Positions 8,043 to 17,620 are shown, counted from the first letter of the stretch. The stretch is DNA of 64,000 nucleotides from Pirellulales bacterium (GCA_036267355.1 DATAWG010000025.1:62001-126000); one strand, 5' to 3'. A program made the numbers and translations. The notes: generated by a model not told the origin, from the sequence alone.

Positions 8043-10357
8043 ACGACGAATTCAAACATCGTTCTCGGACAGCGTTCTTGATTCTGTGTGCGATCGCGAT
8101 TGTCTGTCAGCCGGCAATTCAGCAGCGGGCGGCCGCAAAGGAAGTCGAAGAACAATACCCCGCCGGCCAAACCCATCTCACCTACAGCGTCAAAAATGGC
8201 CTCCGCGAAGGCCCGCTGACGGAGTTCTATGAAAACGGCGCTCCGAAGGTCAAAGCCTTCTACAAAGACAATCTGCTCACCGGCAAATACGCGACCTTCT
8301 ATCGCAACGGCAAACCGCAACTCACGGCCGCCTACCACGCCGGAAAGCTGCAAGGCAAACTGACGGAGTTCGACAAGCTCGGCCATCTCCAGCGCGAGGC
8401 GACCTATCGCGACGGCCTGCTGAACGGCCCGGAAATTCTCTACGAAGACGAATTGCCGCTGTGGCAAGTCAAGTGGGTCGATGGCCAAGCCGCCAAGATC
8501 AACGGGCTGCCGGTTTATCCGCGATCGCAAGACGAACTTTGGCATTCGCTGCAGGCGATCGCGCGCGGCGAAAGCGCGACGCGCTCCATGGGCGGCAAGA
8601 CAACCTCGGCCGCGGCTTCCGCGTCCGACACCGACCGCCTGCTCGCCGTGCGGCGGCTCAATGCGTATCGTTATCTGGCGGAGCTTCCGGCCGACGTCGG
8701 CATCGATGCGGCGCAGAACGCCGCCGCGGAATTGGCGGCCAAATCGGCCGTCGATTCGGGCACCGCGGCGCAACCGCCCACCGAGTCGGCCAATCCCGGC
8801 TTGTCGGCGGCTCGAAACGATGCCGTCCGCAAGGCCATCGCGAATTGCTCGATTTTTTCCGGCCGTGAGCGAATGCCCGACGCGATCGACGAGTTCTTGC
8901 GCGGCTCGACGACCGAAACGTCCGGCGGCTTCGACGATCGCCGCTGGTGCCTGAATCCGGCCATGCGCACGATCGGCATGTCCCGCTCCGGCGACGTCGT
9001 GGCGCTCTTTAGCCACGACGATCGCCGCAAGATCGGAGCCGATTGGCAGCCGGCTTTGTTTCCTTGCCGCGGATTCATGCCGGTCGAATTCTTTTCGGCC
9101 GATCAGCCGTGGATGGCCTTGATCAATCCGGGCCGCATCACGCTCGATCCCAAGAAGTTCGACGTGATTGTCCGCCCCATCGACAACGACGCGCATCCGG
9201 GAAAGCCGCTAAAGATCGTCGACCGCCGGGTGCTTACTTCGCCGCAAGGGCTGCCGACGGCGCTGGTGTTCAAGCCGGCGGGAGCGGAAGTCGCGGCCGG
9301 GCGGCATTATTGGGTCGAGATTTGGGGCCTCAAAGCTTCCGGCGGAGCGGCATATCCGCTGCAATATCTGGTCGATTTCATTTCGGTGCATCCGGAAGAT
9401 GGGGCCGCGCTGGCACTCGAGGGCGTGCCCAGCTATCCACGCACGCTCGACGATCTCCGCCGCGGATTGCAAGCGATTTACACAACGGTTCCACCCCCGT
9501 TCGCTCCCGCGGCGTCGAATGCCGCGGCTTCGCAACCAAAAAGCGCCGCGACGATCGATCCCGCGGCCGATGCCGATGCCGTTGCCGCCGTCCGCCGCCT
9601 GAACGCTTACCGCTTCGTGTGCGGGCTGCCAGCCAACGTCACGCTCGATGCGGAGCAAACCTATTACGCCCAGGCCGGCGCGAAGCTGCTCAAGGCCGTC
9701 GGCAAGCTCGACCACACGCCGGCCAATCCCGGCCTGCCCGAAGCAGAATACAAAGACGGCTACAACGGAACCAGCCATTCGAACATCTATCAAGGCAGCC
9801 CGAATACGCCCCTGGCCAGCACCGTCGATGCCTACATGAACGATTCCGATCCGAGCAATATCGATCGCGTGGGGCACCGCCGCTGGTGTTTGAATCCGGC
9901 GATGCAAACGACGGGCTTCGGCAAATACGAAGGATTTTCGGCGATGTGGAGCTTCGACAATCGGCGGCCGAACGCGGGCGCCTGGGACATCGTCGCCTAT
10001 CCGGCTCGCGGTTATATGCCGGTGGAGTATTTTTCGCCCGACCACGCCTGGTCGCTGATTTGGAATTCGGCCCACGTCAAATTGGTCGCCAAGGATGCCG
10101 AGATTTCGATCCGCCGCCTCGACGACGCGCTGCATCCGGGCGAGCATTTGGAACTGGCCTATAAGAACGTGGAAACGAGCGGATTCGGCGGCGGCCCGGC
10201 CGTGATCTTCAAACCGAAATCGCTCGACATGACGCCGGGGCGGCGCTACGGCGTCGAACTAAAAGGAGCGACGGACCCTGCCGGCAAACCGCTCGCGATC
10301 CGCTACCTCGTCGAATTCGTCGACCTCGGCGGACGGCCGGCGGCGAATAGGAAATAG
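8039..10357 (+). CDS. Exported protein with MORN-like repeats and two CAP/SCP-like domains
   Basis: 772 residues from GTG 8039, which overlaps the preceding stop by four bases and has AAAGGA just upstream. A hydrophobic leader occupies about residues 8-30. Residues ~40-145 carry MORN/YwqK-type repeats (EGPLTEFYENGAPKVKAFY, TGKYATFYRNGKPQL). Two related CAP-like modules follow, about 198-440 and 510-765. Both contain AVRRLNAYR and RRWCLNPAM. The second retains HSNIYQG and VGHRRW, whereas the first has DDRRW and lacks the HSN segment, so it looks degenerate. CAP proteins are secreted and of varied function; this one is probably a cell-surface protein coupled to its TPR partner. Confidence 0.82.
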   Translation: MNDEFKHRSRTAFLILCAIAIVCQPAIQQRAAAKEVEEQYPAGQTHLTYSVKNGLREGPLTEFYENGAPKVKAFYKDNLLTGKYATFYRNGKPQLTAAYHAGKLQGKLTEFDKLGHLQREATYRDGLLNGPEILYEDELPLWQVKWVDGQAAKINGLPVYPRSQDELWHSLQAIARGESATRSMGGKTTSAAASASDTDRLLAVRRLNAYRYLAELPADVGIDAAQNAAAELAAKSAVDSGTAAQPPTESANPGLSAARNDAVRKAIANCSIFSGRERMPDAIDEFLRGSTTETSGGFDDRRWCLNPAMRTIGMSRSGDVVALFSHDDRRKIGADWQPALFPCRGFMPVEFFSADQPWMALINPGRITLDPKKFDVIVRPIDNDAHPGKPLKIVDRRVLTSPQGLPTALVFKPAGAEVAAGRHYWVEIWGLKASGGAAYPLQYLVDFISVHPEDGAALALEGVPSYPRTLDDLRRGLQAIYTTVPPPFAPAASNAAASQPKSAATIDPAADADAVAAVRRLNAYRFVCGLPANVTLDAEQTYYAQAGAKLLKAVGKLDHTPANPGLPEAEYKDGYNGTSHSNIYQGSPNTPLASTVDAYMNDSDPSNIDRVGHRRWCLNPAMQTTGFGKYEGFSAMWSFDNRRPNAGAWDIVAYPARGYMPVEYFSPDHAWSLIWNSAHVKLVAKDAEISIRRLDDALHPGEHLELAYKNVETSGFGGGPAVIFKPKSLDMTPGRRYGVELKGATDPAGKPLAIRYLVEFVDLGGRPAANRK

Positions 10358-10827
10358 GCCCGCCTCTCGAAAATCGAGGTTCGTTTGGCGGCCCTGTCGG
10401 AGGCCGACGCGCGGCGAAATGCATCCGCGACCGAGTCGCGATTTACGCAGCACGCGCTCCGCGGGTTCCCGCCGCGATAGGACGCTCTCTCCTTGCCGGC
10501 GATGCGGGCTCTGGTGCTCACTGCGGCCGGCGGCCGACTTGCCGGGATGGGCTGGCTCAACGCGGCTCGACGGGCCGGTTTTCTACGAGCGAGGTCTGCC
10601 AATCTTCGTGCAGCCGCAGGGCATCGAACGGCGTGGGGGATTTTAGAGAGTGTCCCATTGAAGGATCGAGACTGCACGTCGGGGAGGCTGTCAGCCACGA
10701 TCCAAAAACCGAATCTCTCCCTATGCTTGCCATTCACGCGGCGGGAATAGTATGCTTGAGTTTGCGGTGACGAGACGGACGCATCGGCCGCAAAAACCTC
10801 TTCGCAAAAAAATGAGGCAGCACGACG
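10358..10827. other. 470-bp intergenic region without convincing gene
   Basis: Short ORFs on both strands here are Arg/Pro-rich and lack leaders or ribosome-binding sites, so none is called. A possible promoter for the next gene, TTGCCA at 10727-10732 and TATGCT at 10751-10756 with 18-base spacing, lies about 75 bases before ATG 10828. Confidence 0.45.
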
Positions 10828-12693
10828 ATGGTCAAATTCCGGAAGGCCAAGTTCTTTCTAGCGTTCGCCTTACCATTATCGGCCGGTGTGTTTGGCGCTG
10901 GCACAGGCATCGTGCTGGCAGGCCCTGCCGGCGCCGCCGGTCGCCCCGCCACGGCAACGAGCACAGTTCCCGTCACCGATCAGCGGATCAACGGGTTCAT
11001 CGCCAAATTGGGTGATCCTCAATACGCCGTTCGTCAAGAAGCGCAAGAGCAATTGGCTAAGCTCGGCCCGGAAGCGTTCGATGCGCTCGTGGCGGCCCAA
11101 GAAAACGACGACTTGGAGATCGCGGCTCGGGCCCGTTATCTCGTGCATCTGATTCGCATCGATTGGATTCACGACACCGACTCTCCGCAGGTGAAAGAAG
11201 CCCTGCAGGACTACGACACGAAAAACTTGCGCGATCGGAAGGCCGTCATGTTGCGGCTCTGCCAGATGCCGCGCAGCGAAGCGCTCGAGGCGCTGTGCCG
11301 GTTGATTCGCTTTGAAAAGGCGGCGGTCGTGGCCAAGGAAGGGGCCTTGTGCATCATCCTGCAGCACGAACCGGCCGACACCGCTTGGCCTCAGCAAGCC
11401 AAACTGATCCTGCGCGCCCTTACCGGCAGCGACCGCGCCCCGGCCCGCTGGCTGCGCAACTACGTGCGCGGGCACGATGATCCCGAAGGAGCGCTTGCCG
11501 AATGGGACAATCTCGTGGCGGAAGAATCGACCGTCACCGACGGCGGCGATCAACAAGGCGAAACGCAGGTGCAAAATCTGCTCATGCGCAACTATGCCCA
11601 AATGCTGATGGCCCATCACCATCGCGAACGGGCGATCGCCGTCATGCGCAAGATGGTCGGCCGCGTGAACGACAACGTCGACTCGCTCGTCAGCTTCGTC
11701 GATTGGCTCGTCGAGGAGAAGGCGTGGGAGGTGGTCGACGAAACGGCCCGGCAATTCGACCGCACGTTTGCCGCCGACCGGACGTTGCTCTATGCCGAAG
11801 CCCAATCGTTCAAAGCCCGGGGAGATGAAGCGGCGGCCGAGAAATATGCCGATCAGGCGTTCAAGATCTCCTCGACTGAGCCGGAAGACGAGCTGGCCCG
11901 ATTTGAAATTGCCCAACGGCTTTACATGCACGGGATGGTGGAATGGTGCGAGAAGGAATATCGCCGCATCGTCGATAGCGATCCGCCGGAGAGCCGGGAA
12001 GTGTTAAAAAGCCGCACGATCCTGGCCGAAATGTTCCACGACCAGCAGCGCGACAAGGAAGCGGCCGACATATTGAAACCGCTCGTCGATCAGTTGAAGC
12101 GAAACGGCGAGCTGGCCCAAAAAATGGTCGGCGAATATGAAATGCGCCCCGGCGCGATCCGAGCGCAATGGCACTATTATCTCGCGTGCCAATTCCACGC
12201 GAAGCACGACACCGGCAAAGAAACCGACGAACTCGACGACGCGATCGACAAAGGCGACCCGGCCGATCCCGATCCCGACGTGCTCATCGCCCTCTATCAC
12301 TTGCCCAATCAAACTCCGCAGCAACACAAGCAAACGCTCGACTTGATCCATCGCGCGATCCAGTCGTACGAAATCAGCCTCACCGGCCAATCCGATTCCG
12401 AGCGTTCGCGAACCTACTACAACGAATACGCCTGGCTGGTCTCCAACACCGAGGGAGATTTTGACCGGGCGCTCGACTATTCCAAGAAATCGGTGGAACT
12501 ATCCCCCGGCGAAGGCGAACTCTTGGACACGCTCGGCCATTGCTACGCCGCGAAAAGAGATTTCGAAAACGCGGTGAAGTATCAAACCAAGGCGGTCGAG
12601 CTGGATCCGAGTTCGTCGCAGATTCGCCGTTCGCTCGACGAATTCCGCAAAGCACGCGACCAATCGCAAGAGCACGCGAAACCGGCAAAGTAG
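10828..12693 (+). CDS. Secreted HEAT/TPR-repeat protein
   Basis: 621 residues. A signal peptide (FFLAFALPLSAGVFGAG) is followed by a HEAT-like segment, INGFIAKLGDPQYAVRQEA at about 52-70, continuing through helical pairs to ~200. The C-terminal half contains TPR-like helices, ending with GELLDTLGHCYAAKRDFENA and VKYQTKAVELDPSSSQ. The same KLGDP...VR.A motif recurs at the C-terminus of the protein at 35746-37170. It probably mediates protein-protein contacts in the envelope. Its TAG stop (12691-12693) lies within a dispersed inverted repeat, so the repeat may have supplied the present C-terminal end. Confidence 0.82.
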   Translation: MVKFRKAKFFLAFALPLSAGVFGAGTGIVLAGPAGAAGRPATATSTVPVTDQRINGFIAKLGDPQYAVRQEAQEQLAKLGPEAFDALVAAQENDDLEIAARARYLVHLIRIDWIHDTDSPQVKEALQDYDTKNLRDRKAVMLRLCQMPRSEALEALCRLIRFEKAAVVAKEGALCIILQHEPADTAWPQQAKLILRALTGSDRAPARWLRNYVRGHDDPEGALAEWDNLVAEESTVTDGGDQQGETQVQNLLMRNYAQMLMAHHHRERAIAVMRKMVGRVNDNVDSLVSFVDWLVEEKAWEVVDETARQFDRTFAADRTLLYAEAQSFKARGDEAAAEKYADQAFKISSTEPEDELARFEIAQRLYMHGMVEWCEKEYRRIVDSDPPESREVLKSRTILAEMFHDQQRDKEAADILKPLVDQLKRNGELAQKMVGEYEMRPGAIRAQWHYYLACQFHAKHDTGKETDELDDAIDKGDPADPDPDVLIALYHLPNQTPQQHKQTLDLIHRAIQSYEISLTGQSDSERSRTYYNEYAWLVSNTEGDFDRALDYSKKSVELSPGEGELLDTLGHCYAAKRDFENAVKYQTKAVELDPSSSQIRRSLDEFRKARDQSQEHAKPAK

Positions 12694-12777
12694 CAGGCAC
12701 GCGCCGTGTGCCGTCTGCGCCGCACTGCGCTTTGCCCCTCATGTAGCGCCGAAGGCACGCGCCGTGTGCCTGCTACT
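12689..12777. repeat. Dispersed inverted repeat, AGCAGGCAC...CCGTGTGCC family
   Basis: Arms 12689-12712 and 12754-12777 are complementary over 24 bp with few mismatches. Related copies occur at 17358-17386 (one arm) and 26577-26663 (both arms). It sits between convergent genes and could serve as a bidirectional terminator. Confidence 0.8.
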
Positions 12778-12792
12778 TTGGTTCCGCGGCAA

Positions 12793-13659
12793 TCATCGCC
12801 CATGCCGGAAGCGGCGGCTGAGTTCTTCGAGTTCGCGGCGTTCGTCGGGCGTCAGGCTGGTTTCTCCCTCGCGGCTGATCTTTTCCAAGATCTCATCAAC
12901 GCGCTTTTGCACTTCGCGCTGCGTCTGCGGCTCATCCTGTTCGGAGCGGACGCGCAATTTCGGCCCGCCGATCTTGGCCCATTTCGGCCAGCGCCGCGGC
13001 ACGAGCGACGCCAGGCACCAACCGGTCTGCACGTAAAGCAATCCTAAGAGTGCGCCCGCGATATGCGCGGCATGGGCCGTGTTGTCGTGCGGATTCTTCG
13101 ATACGACGCCGAAAAAATCGAGCCCGACGTAAAAGATGCCGAGCGCCCATGCCGGAACCGGCAACACGAAATAGAACAGAAACATCCGCTTCGGATAGTT
13201 GATAATATAGACGACCATGATTCCCATGATGGCCCCCGAGGCGCCGATCACCGGAATATCGCTCTTCGAAAAAAATTGCAGGCAAACCCAGGCCAACCCC
13301 GAGCAAATCACCAGGCTGAGGTACAGCCGCATAAAATTGTCGCGGCCGTAGAGCCGTTCGACATCGGGTCCAAACACCCACAACACGAACATGTTGCCGC
13401 CGATGTGCATGATGCTCGACGGATCGTGGGCAAACCCGTAGGTCAACAGCGTCCAAAAATCCCATGGATGGCTGATCAAATCGGGCCAGAGCGCCATGTG
13501 CGCGTCCAGCCAATGTTCGTCGCGGCCGACGCGGTCCGTAAACTGGTCGACCACGAAAATCGCGACATTGATCACGATCAACGTGGTCACCGCCGACCAA
13601 TTGCCGAATGGCGAGCGGCGCGTTTCGCTGCGGTAGTAGTCGCGATCGTAAATGCCCAT
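12793..13659 (-). CDS. Rhomboid-family intramembrane serine protease
   Basis: 288 residues with about six to seven membrane helices. The catalytic dyad is visible: Ser141 in GASGAIMG and His199 in AAHIAGA. The conserved HIGGN (His85, Asn89) forms the oxyanion side. Rhomboids cleave membrane proteins within the bilayer. The C-terminal ~60 residues form a soluble, charged helical tail (VDEILEKISREGETSLTPDE) of the kind found on many bacterial rhomboids (I recall it as the DUF6576 type). ATG 13659 starts directly before the cytosolic leader. It is convergent with the HEAT/TPR gene across a repeat hairpin. Confidence 0.93.
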   Translation of the reverse strand: MGIYDRDYYRSETRRSPFGNWSAVTTLIVINVAIFVVDQFTDRVGRDEHWLDAHMALWPDLISHPWDFWTLLTYGFAHDPSSIMHIGGNMFVLWVFGPDVERLYGRDNFMRLYLSLVICSGLAWVCLQFFSKSDIPVIGASGAIMGIMVVYIINYPKRMFLFYFVLPVPAWALGIFYVGLDFFGVVSKNPHDNTAHAAHIAGALLGLLYVQTGWCLASLVPRRWPKWAKIGGPKLRVRSEQDEPQTQREVQKRVDEILEKISREGETSLTPDERRELEELSRRFRHGR

Positions 13660-13732
13660 CGTCGAGCAGCCCGGCCGGAGTTATTGGAAATCGCTTTTCA
13701 GCATGGTACTCGGCGACAGGCCCGAGGGGCTA

Positions 13733-13814
13733 GGGGCGACGCACGCGCGAAACCGCAAGCGAGCTTCCGTGCCGTTTCGGTTTGGGGCTCGCCCGCGGTT
13801 TCGCGCGTCGCCCC
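13733..13814. repeat. Inverted repeat, GCGCGAAACCGCAAGCGAGC family
   Basis: Arms 13733-13764 and 13787-13814 are complementary apart from a four-base insertion. The GCGCGAAACCGCAAGCG core recurs at 35619-35687 (perfect hairpin) and, in a decayed form, near 30674. It lies between two minus-strand genes. Confidence 0.7.
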
Positions 13815-13820
13815 CCGCTG

Positions 13821-14621
13821 CTAGCAATCCGTTTCCAGCAGCGATTGGATCACCGGATGGCCATATTTCGCGCCGCCAGTATGAATCGTCAGATTCGGCA
13901 ACGGCTGGGCAACGCCGGGGCTGTGCGTATGGCCGCAAAAGACCGTGAGCTGCCGATCGGCGTGCCGGCGCATCGTTGCCAGCAGCACGTCCCCCATCGC
14001 TTTGCAGGTGAAATGCGGGGCCCATTCGTCGTCGGAAATCTGGCCCTCGTGCCAACAGGCTTCGCGCAGCGGCGGTAGATGCGTCGCCAGCCAGACGCGC
14101 GGATATCGCGCCAGCGCGACTTCCAGCCGCTCGCGAACCGCCTCCGCCGCAGCGTCGCCCAACGCCATGAGCACAGGCCAGCGCTGCGACTTCGTCATGT
14201 GCGCCAGCTCGGCAATCAACCGATAGTCGTACATCATGACCATCGACCGTTCGTAGTCGCCAAGCCGCGCGTCGGCCCAGCCGTCGTGGCCGATCAAGCC
14301 CAGATCGGGCGACAATTCGATTGCTTCGGGCTGCGCGGTCAGATAATGCAAATTCGGCCGGCCGCGGCACAAATCGACGACCGCCTGCCGCACCCCTAGA
14401 ATCGAGCCGTAGTAGAAATCGTGATTCCCCAACACGAAATAGATCGGCCGATCGAGGGCCGAATCCATTTCCGCGAGCCGCTCGACGACGTGCGGAGCGT
14501 CGGAAATATCGCCGGTCAGCATCACCGCGTCGGCCCCCCTCTTGCGCACCTCCGCCAGAAACGCCTGCACCTGCGGTGGCTCCATGAAATCGAAATGAAT
14601 GTCGGTAAGCCAGGCGAGCAT
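13821..14621 (-). CDS. Calcineurin-like metallophosphoesterase
   Basis: 266 residues. All hallmark motifs of the dinuclear metallophosphoesterase fold are visible in order: TDIHFD (residues 6-11), LTGDISD (~35-41), LGNHDFYYG (~64-72), ATHLPP (~180) and CGHTHSPG (~229). The enzyme should hydrolyse a phosphomono- or diester in the cytoplasm, since no signal peptide is seen; the substrate cannot be predicted. The metal ligands are intact, in contrast to the degenerate relative at 59738. It lies downstream of the esterase at 14701 on the same strand, across about 80 bp of GGGTGAGG-type repeats. Confidence 0.9.
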   Translation of the reverse strand: MLAWLTDIHFDFMEPPQVQAFLAEVRKRGADAVMLTGDISDAPHVVERLAEMDSALDRPIYFVLGNHDFYYGSILGVRQAVVDLCRGRPNLHYLTAQPEAIELSPDLGLIGHDGWADARLGDYERSMVMMYDYRLIAELAHMTKSQRWPVLMALGDAAAEAVRERLEVALARYPRVWLATHLPPLREACWHEGQISDDEWAPHFTCKAMGDVLLATMRRHADRQLTVFCGHTHSPGVAQPLPNLTIHTGGAKYGHPVIQSLLETDC

Positions 14622-14700
14622 CGGAAAGCAAGGGTGAGGGTGAGGGGACAGGTCAGGGTGAGGAAATAGGGTTCGGCGTTAGTTCCTCATTCGAGCTTCG

Positions 14701-15645
14701 TCATTCTTTAGACATTCGAGCTTCATTCGTCATTTCCTCCATCGGGTGGCGACTAAAGAAATCCCACATCCGATCGTTTGCCGAAATCAGGTGCGTCGAT
14801 CGGCCCAGGAAAAACAAACGCGGATGGCGGCCGGGCCACGTGTGGCCGCCCCCTTCGACGATGTACAACACCACCTCCGCGCAATCGCGGCCCGGGCCAT
14901 ACGTCTTGCGAACCACGGCCTCGACCCCGCCATCCGGCCAGCGAACGTCCGATTCCAATCGCCATATGTCCGGCTCCGTTGGGCAGCCGTCGGCCTTGAT
15001 CCAGGCTTGGATCGCGTGTTCGACCGAAAAATGTTCGGTCCCGCTCACGCTCTTTCGCCCGCGCCCGCCGCCGATCGGGCAGAAATCGTCGTCGCTGCCA
15101 TGAAAATGAATGACCGGCACCGGCCGTATCGGCGCGCATGTCGCGGTCCCCATGGAACCGGCCACGGGAGCGATCGCCGCAATCTGGTCTGACAATTCCG
15201 ACGCCAGGCGGTAGCTGAAAATCGCCCCGTTCGACATGCCGGTCGCAAACACCCGCCGGCGATCGATCGCCGCGACGGTCGCCAGGTCGCTCAACAGCCC
15301 GCGAACGAACGCCACATCGTCGATCTGCTGCTGCCGGGCATAGCCGCAACAATTGCCGCCGTTCCAGGTGAGCACGCGCGGCAGCCGGCCGCTGCCGTTG
15401 GGATAGACGCAAAGAAATCCGGCCGCGTCGGCCGTTTCGCTCAGGCCGCAAAATCGGGCCATCTGCTCGCCATTCGAGGCCCCGCCGTGAAACGCCAAAA
15501 CCACAGGCATGGCCGTCGCTCCGTCGTACTGCGGCGGCACGTGAATCCAATAGCGCCGCTCGAGGCCGCCCACCGAGAGAGTGCGGCAAGCATCGCCCGG
15601 CCTAAGCGGCGAATCGGATGACATTGTTCTGGTTGGCGCATTCAC
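14701..15645 (-). CDS. PHB-depolymerase-family esterase (LpqC-like alpha/beta hydrolase)
   Basis: 314 residues. The alpha/beta-hydrolase core shows LAFHGGASNGEQM near residue 50, YPNGSG, the nucleophile elbow GMSNGA (~135) and GGGHTWPG (~268) with the catalytic His. The family includes esterases that act on polyhydroxybutyrate, acetylxylan or feruloyl esters; the substrate here is unknown. No clear signal peptide is present. The listed start is GTG 15645; Met8 (ATG 15624) is equally possible and neither has a good ribosome-binding site. It is divergent from the methyltransferase gene. Confidence 0.85.
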   Translation of the reverse strand: MNAPTRTMSSDSPLRPGDACRTLSVGGLERRYWIHVPPQYDGATAMPVVLAFHGGASNGEQMARFCGLSETADAAGFLCVYPNGSGRLPRVLTWNGGNCCGYARQQQIDDVAFVRGLLSDLATVAAIDRRRVFATGMSNGAIFSYRLASELSDQIAAIAPVAGSMGTATCAPIRPVPVIHFHGSDDDFCPIGGGRGRKSVSGTEHFSVEHAIQAWIKADGCPTEPDIWRLESDVRWPDGGVEAVVRKTYGPGRDCAEVVLYIVEGGGHTWPGRHPRLFFLGRSTHLISANDRMWDFFSRHPMEEMTNEARMSKE

Positions 15646-15748
15646 GGGTAGGCATCAAACCGGCGGTTCGACAATACTATACACAAAGCAGCCGCCTTGC
15701 ATCGGGCGATTCACCAGCCCCGCCCGCCGACTATTCGGAGCCGAATGC

Positions 15749-16549
15749 ATGTCGAACACGTCGAACTTCAACGCGCTCGCCGAGCACTACGCGCAATTTC
15801 GCCCCGGCTATCCGCTCGCGATCTTCGAGCAGCTCCGCGCATGGATTGCCGCCGACGTGCTCGAGCACACGCCGCTATTGATTGATGTCGGCTGCGGAAC
15901 GGGCATTTCGACCCGCCGATTGCGGGCCGCGTTCGGCGATGCTGCGAAATTCCAACTCGTCGGCCTCGAGCCATCCGACGAAATGCGAAAGCAAGCCACG
16001 GAAGGAACGCCGGCCGCAGACCGGATCGAATTTCGCTCGGGCGTTGCCGAGTCGCTGCCGTTTGCCGACGGCTCGGCGGCGCTGGCGATGGCGGCGCAGG
16101 CGGCCCATTGGTTCGATCGCGAGCGATTTTACGCCGAAGCGGCGCGAGTGCTCGCGCCGGGCGGAATCGTGGCGCTGGTGTTCAACAATCGCCGCTGGCA
16201 AGACGATGCGTTTCAAGAGGATTTCGAAACGTTGCTGGAGCGAATTAGCCCAGGCTATTCGCGCTCGTATCGCGATTTCGCGTTTCTTGCGGAACTACAA
16301 GCCCAAAACGATTTCGGACCGGCCGCGCAGTCGCACGTCGATTGGATTCGGCCGATGACCTGCGCCGAATTCTTCGGCATGTGCCTTTCGACCACGTATA
16401 TCCATCGCGCGATCGAAGCGTCGAGCCAATCTGCGATCGAATCCGAAATCGAGTCTCTGTGGACCCGCCACCTCGAGCGCGACCAATCTCTCCCCGTCCC
16501 CTACCGCACCACCCTCCTAACCGCCCCCCGCCGCAATCCTAACCACTAA
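15749..16549 (+). CDS. Class I SAM-dependent methyltransferase
   Basis: 266 residues from ATG 15749. The Rossmann-fold motif I reads LLIDVGCGTGISTRRL (~43-58), motif II contains LVGLEPSDEM, and a post-motif region has RVLAPGGIVALVFNN. The N-terminal FNALAEHYAQFRPGYP is typical of the UbiE/Crg1-like small-molecule methyltransferases. The substrate is unknown. It is transcribed divergently from the esterase; an upstream in-frame extension overlaps that gene and is not used. Confidence 0.88.
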   Translation: MSNTSNFNALAEHYAQFRPGYPLAIFEQLRAWIAADVLEHTPLLIDVGCGTGISTRRLRAAFGDAAKFQLVGLEPSDEMRKQATEGTPAADRIEFRSGVAESLPFADGSAALAMAAQAAHWFDRERFYAEAARVLAPGGIVALVFNNRRWQDDAFQEDFETLLERISPGYSRSYRDFAFLAELQAQNDFGPAAQSHVDWIRPMTCAEFFGMCLSTTYIHRAIEASSQSAIESEIESLWTRHLERDQSLPVPYRTTLLTAPRRNPNH

Positions 16550-16559
16550 CCACTAACCA

Positions 16560-17255
16560 CTACTTCTTGTCGAAATCCACATACACATGCTGCCCGCCGC
16601 TGTGGTTGGCCAGCCGGATGAGCATGTTTTCGTGCGTGGTGTCGGGGGGCGAGATCTGGATTACGTTGATCACGGTCGCGGCGGTGTTGGCCCGTTGCAC
16701 GCGGGCCAATTCATCGGCCGTCAGATCGTCGGGCGGATCGCCGTCGGTGAGCATGAAGATCGCGTCGGGATGCATCCGCAGGGCCATGAGCAGTGCATCG
16801 GCATGCTTGGTGCCTCCGCCGGCTTCGATGCCATCGACCCATTGCTTGGCCGCCCGTTTGTTGGCATCGCTGGCGAAGATCAGCCGTTTGCCGGTCGGAT
16901 CGATTTGAAACATCTTCTGCGCATGGTTGTAGAAGATGATGTAGAACTGCTGCAGATCGCTGAGCGCGTCGATGCTCCGCAGCAGCTCGGCTTTGGCCCG
17001 ATTGAGGGGCTTATTGCCCGGCACGCCCATGCTTCCGGAGCGATCGAAGACATAGACGAATTTGGTGCCTTTTCCTTCGACGCCGAGGAGCGTCGCCTTC
17101 CCTTCGCTAAGCGCCGCCGTACTCCCCGGCTCCGCCGCCGCAGCGGTCCGTGGCGATGGATCGCCCACGAGCCAAAGCGTGGCCAGGATTGCCCCAAGCA
17201 CGATCGGCACGGCCGCAAATCGCGAGATTGCAATCGCCAATCGCCGCGCGAACAT
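16560..17255 (-). CDS. Membrane-anchored von Willebrand factor A-domain protein
   Basis: 231 residues from ATG 17255, which has GGAGG at the right distance. Residues ~8-31 form a signal anchor. The VWA domain starts near 60 with the MIDAS sequence VYVFDRSGSMG (Asp-x-Ser-x-Ser) and includes FMLTDGDPPDD later. VWA domains bind partner proteins through a metal ion. A longer frame upstream is repeat-derived and rejected. It is the last gene before the Wadjet block and is separated from it by about 365 bp. Confidence 0.87.
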   Translation of the reverse strand: MFARRLAIAISRFAAVPIVLGAILATLWLVGDPSPRTAAAAEPGSTAALSEGKATLLGVEGKGTKFVYVFDRSGSMGVPGNKPLNRAKAELLRSIDALSDLQQFYIIFYNHAQKMFQIDPTGKRLIFASDANKRAAKQWVDGIEAGGGTKHADALLMALRMHPDAIFMLTDGDPPDDLTADELARVQRANTAATVINVIQISPPDTTHENMLIRLANHSGGQHVYVDFDKK

Positions 17256-17620
17256 CGATCGATCCTCCGAGAAAGCGTTTCCCCTCGACCGATTGTAAGC
17301 CGCCGCCGCAGTCATCGTCCAGCAAATGCCCCGGCCGGCAAGCGAACTCGCCCCAACGTAGCAGGCACACTCCGTGTGCCGTCTGCCCTGCTCCGTGCGC
17401 TGTCCACCGCGAAGCGTCGAACGCCACCAGGCACCCCGTGGGATCGCTGCGAGAGTCAGCGGCGCGATCGTCACGTATTTTGAATTCCGTTTCATTGATA
17501 TAGACTCGCCGAGCAGATTCTCGTTGCTCAAGAACCGCACATTCCGTCCGCGAGGCTCGCCAATGTGATCCTCGTGTCGCGGCCTTGCGCTCAACGGCGC
17601 CCCGGAAATATCGGACCCCT
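17256..17620. other. 365-bp intergenic region with one arm of a dispersed repeat
   Basis: It contains the repeat arm GTAGCAGGCACACTCCGTGT at 17358-17377, continuing to 17386, and no convincing gene. It forms the downstream border of the Wadjet operon and the promoter region for the VWA gene on the minus strand. Confidence 0.55.

Noticed and set aside
7940-9196. 418-codon ORF on the minus strand
   Set aside because: Antisense to the MORN/CAP gene; no domain, no leader, composition of a shadow ORF.
10419-10750. Overlapping short ORFs in the gap before the HEAT/TPR gene
   Set aside because: Arg/Pro-rich, no leader, no ribosome-binding site; likely non-coding or old repeat.
17256-17594. Upstream extension of the VWA gene
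   Set aside because: It includes repeat-encoded sequence (RRHTECACY) and the start at 17255 has a good ribosome-binding site and begins a signal anchor.
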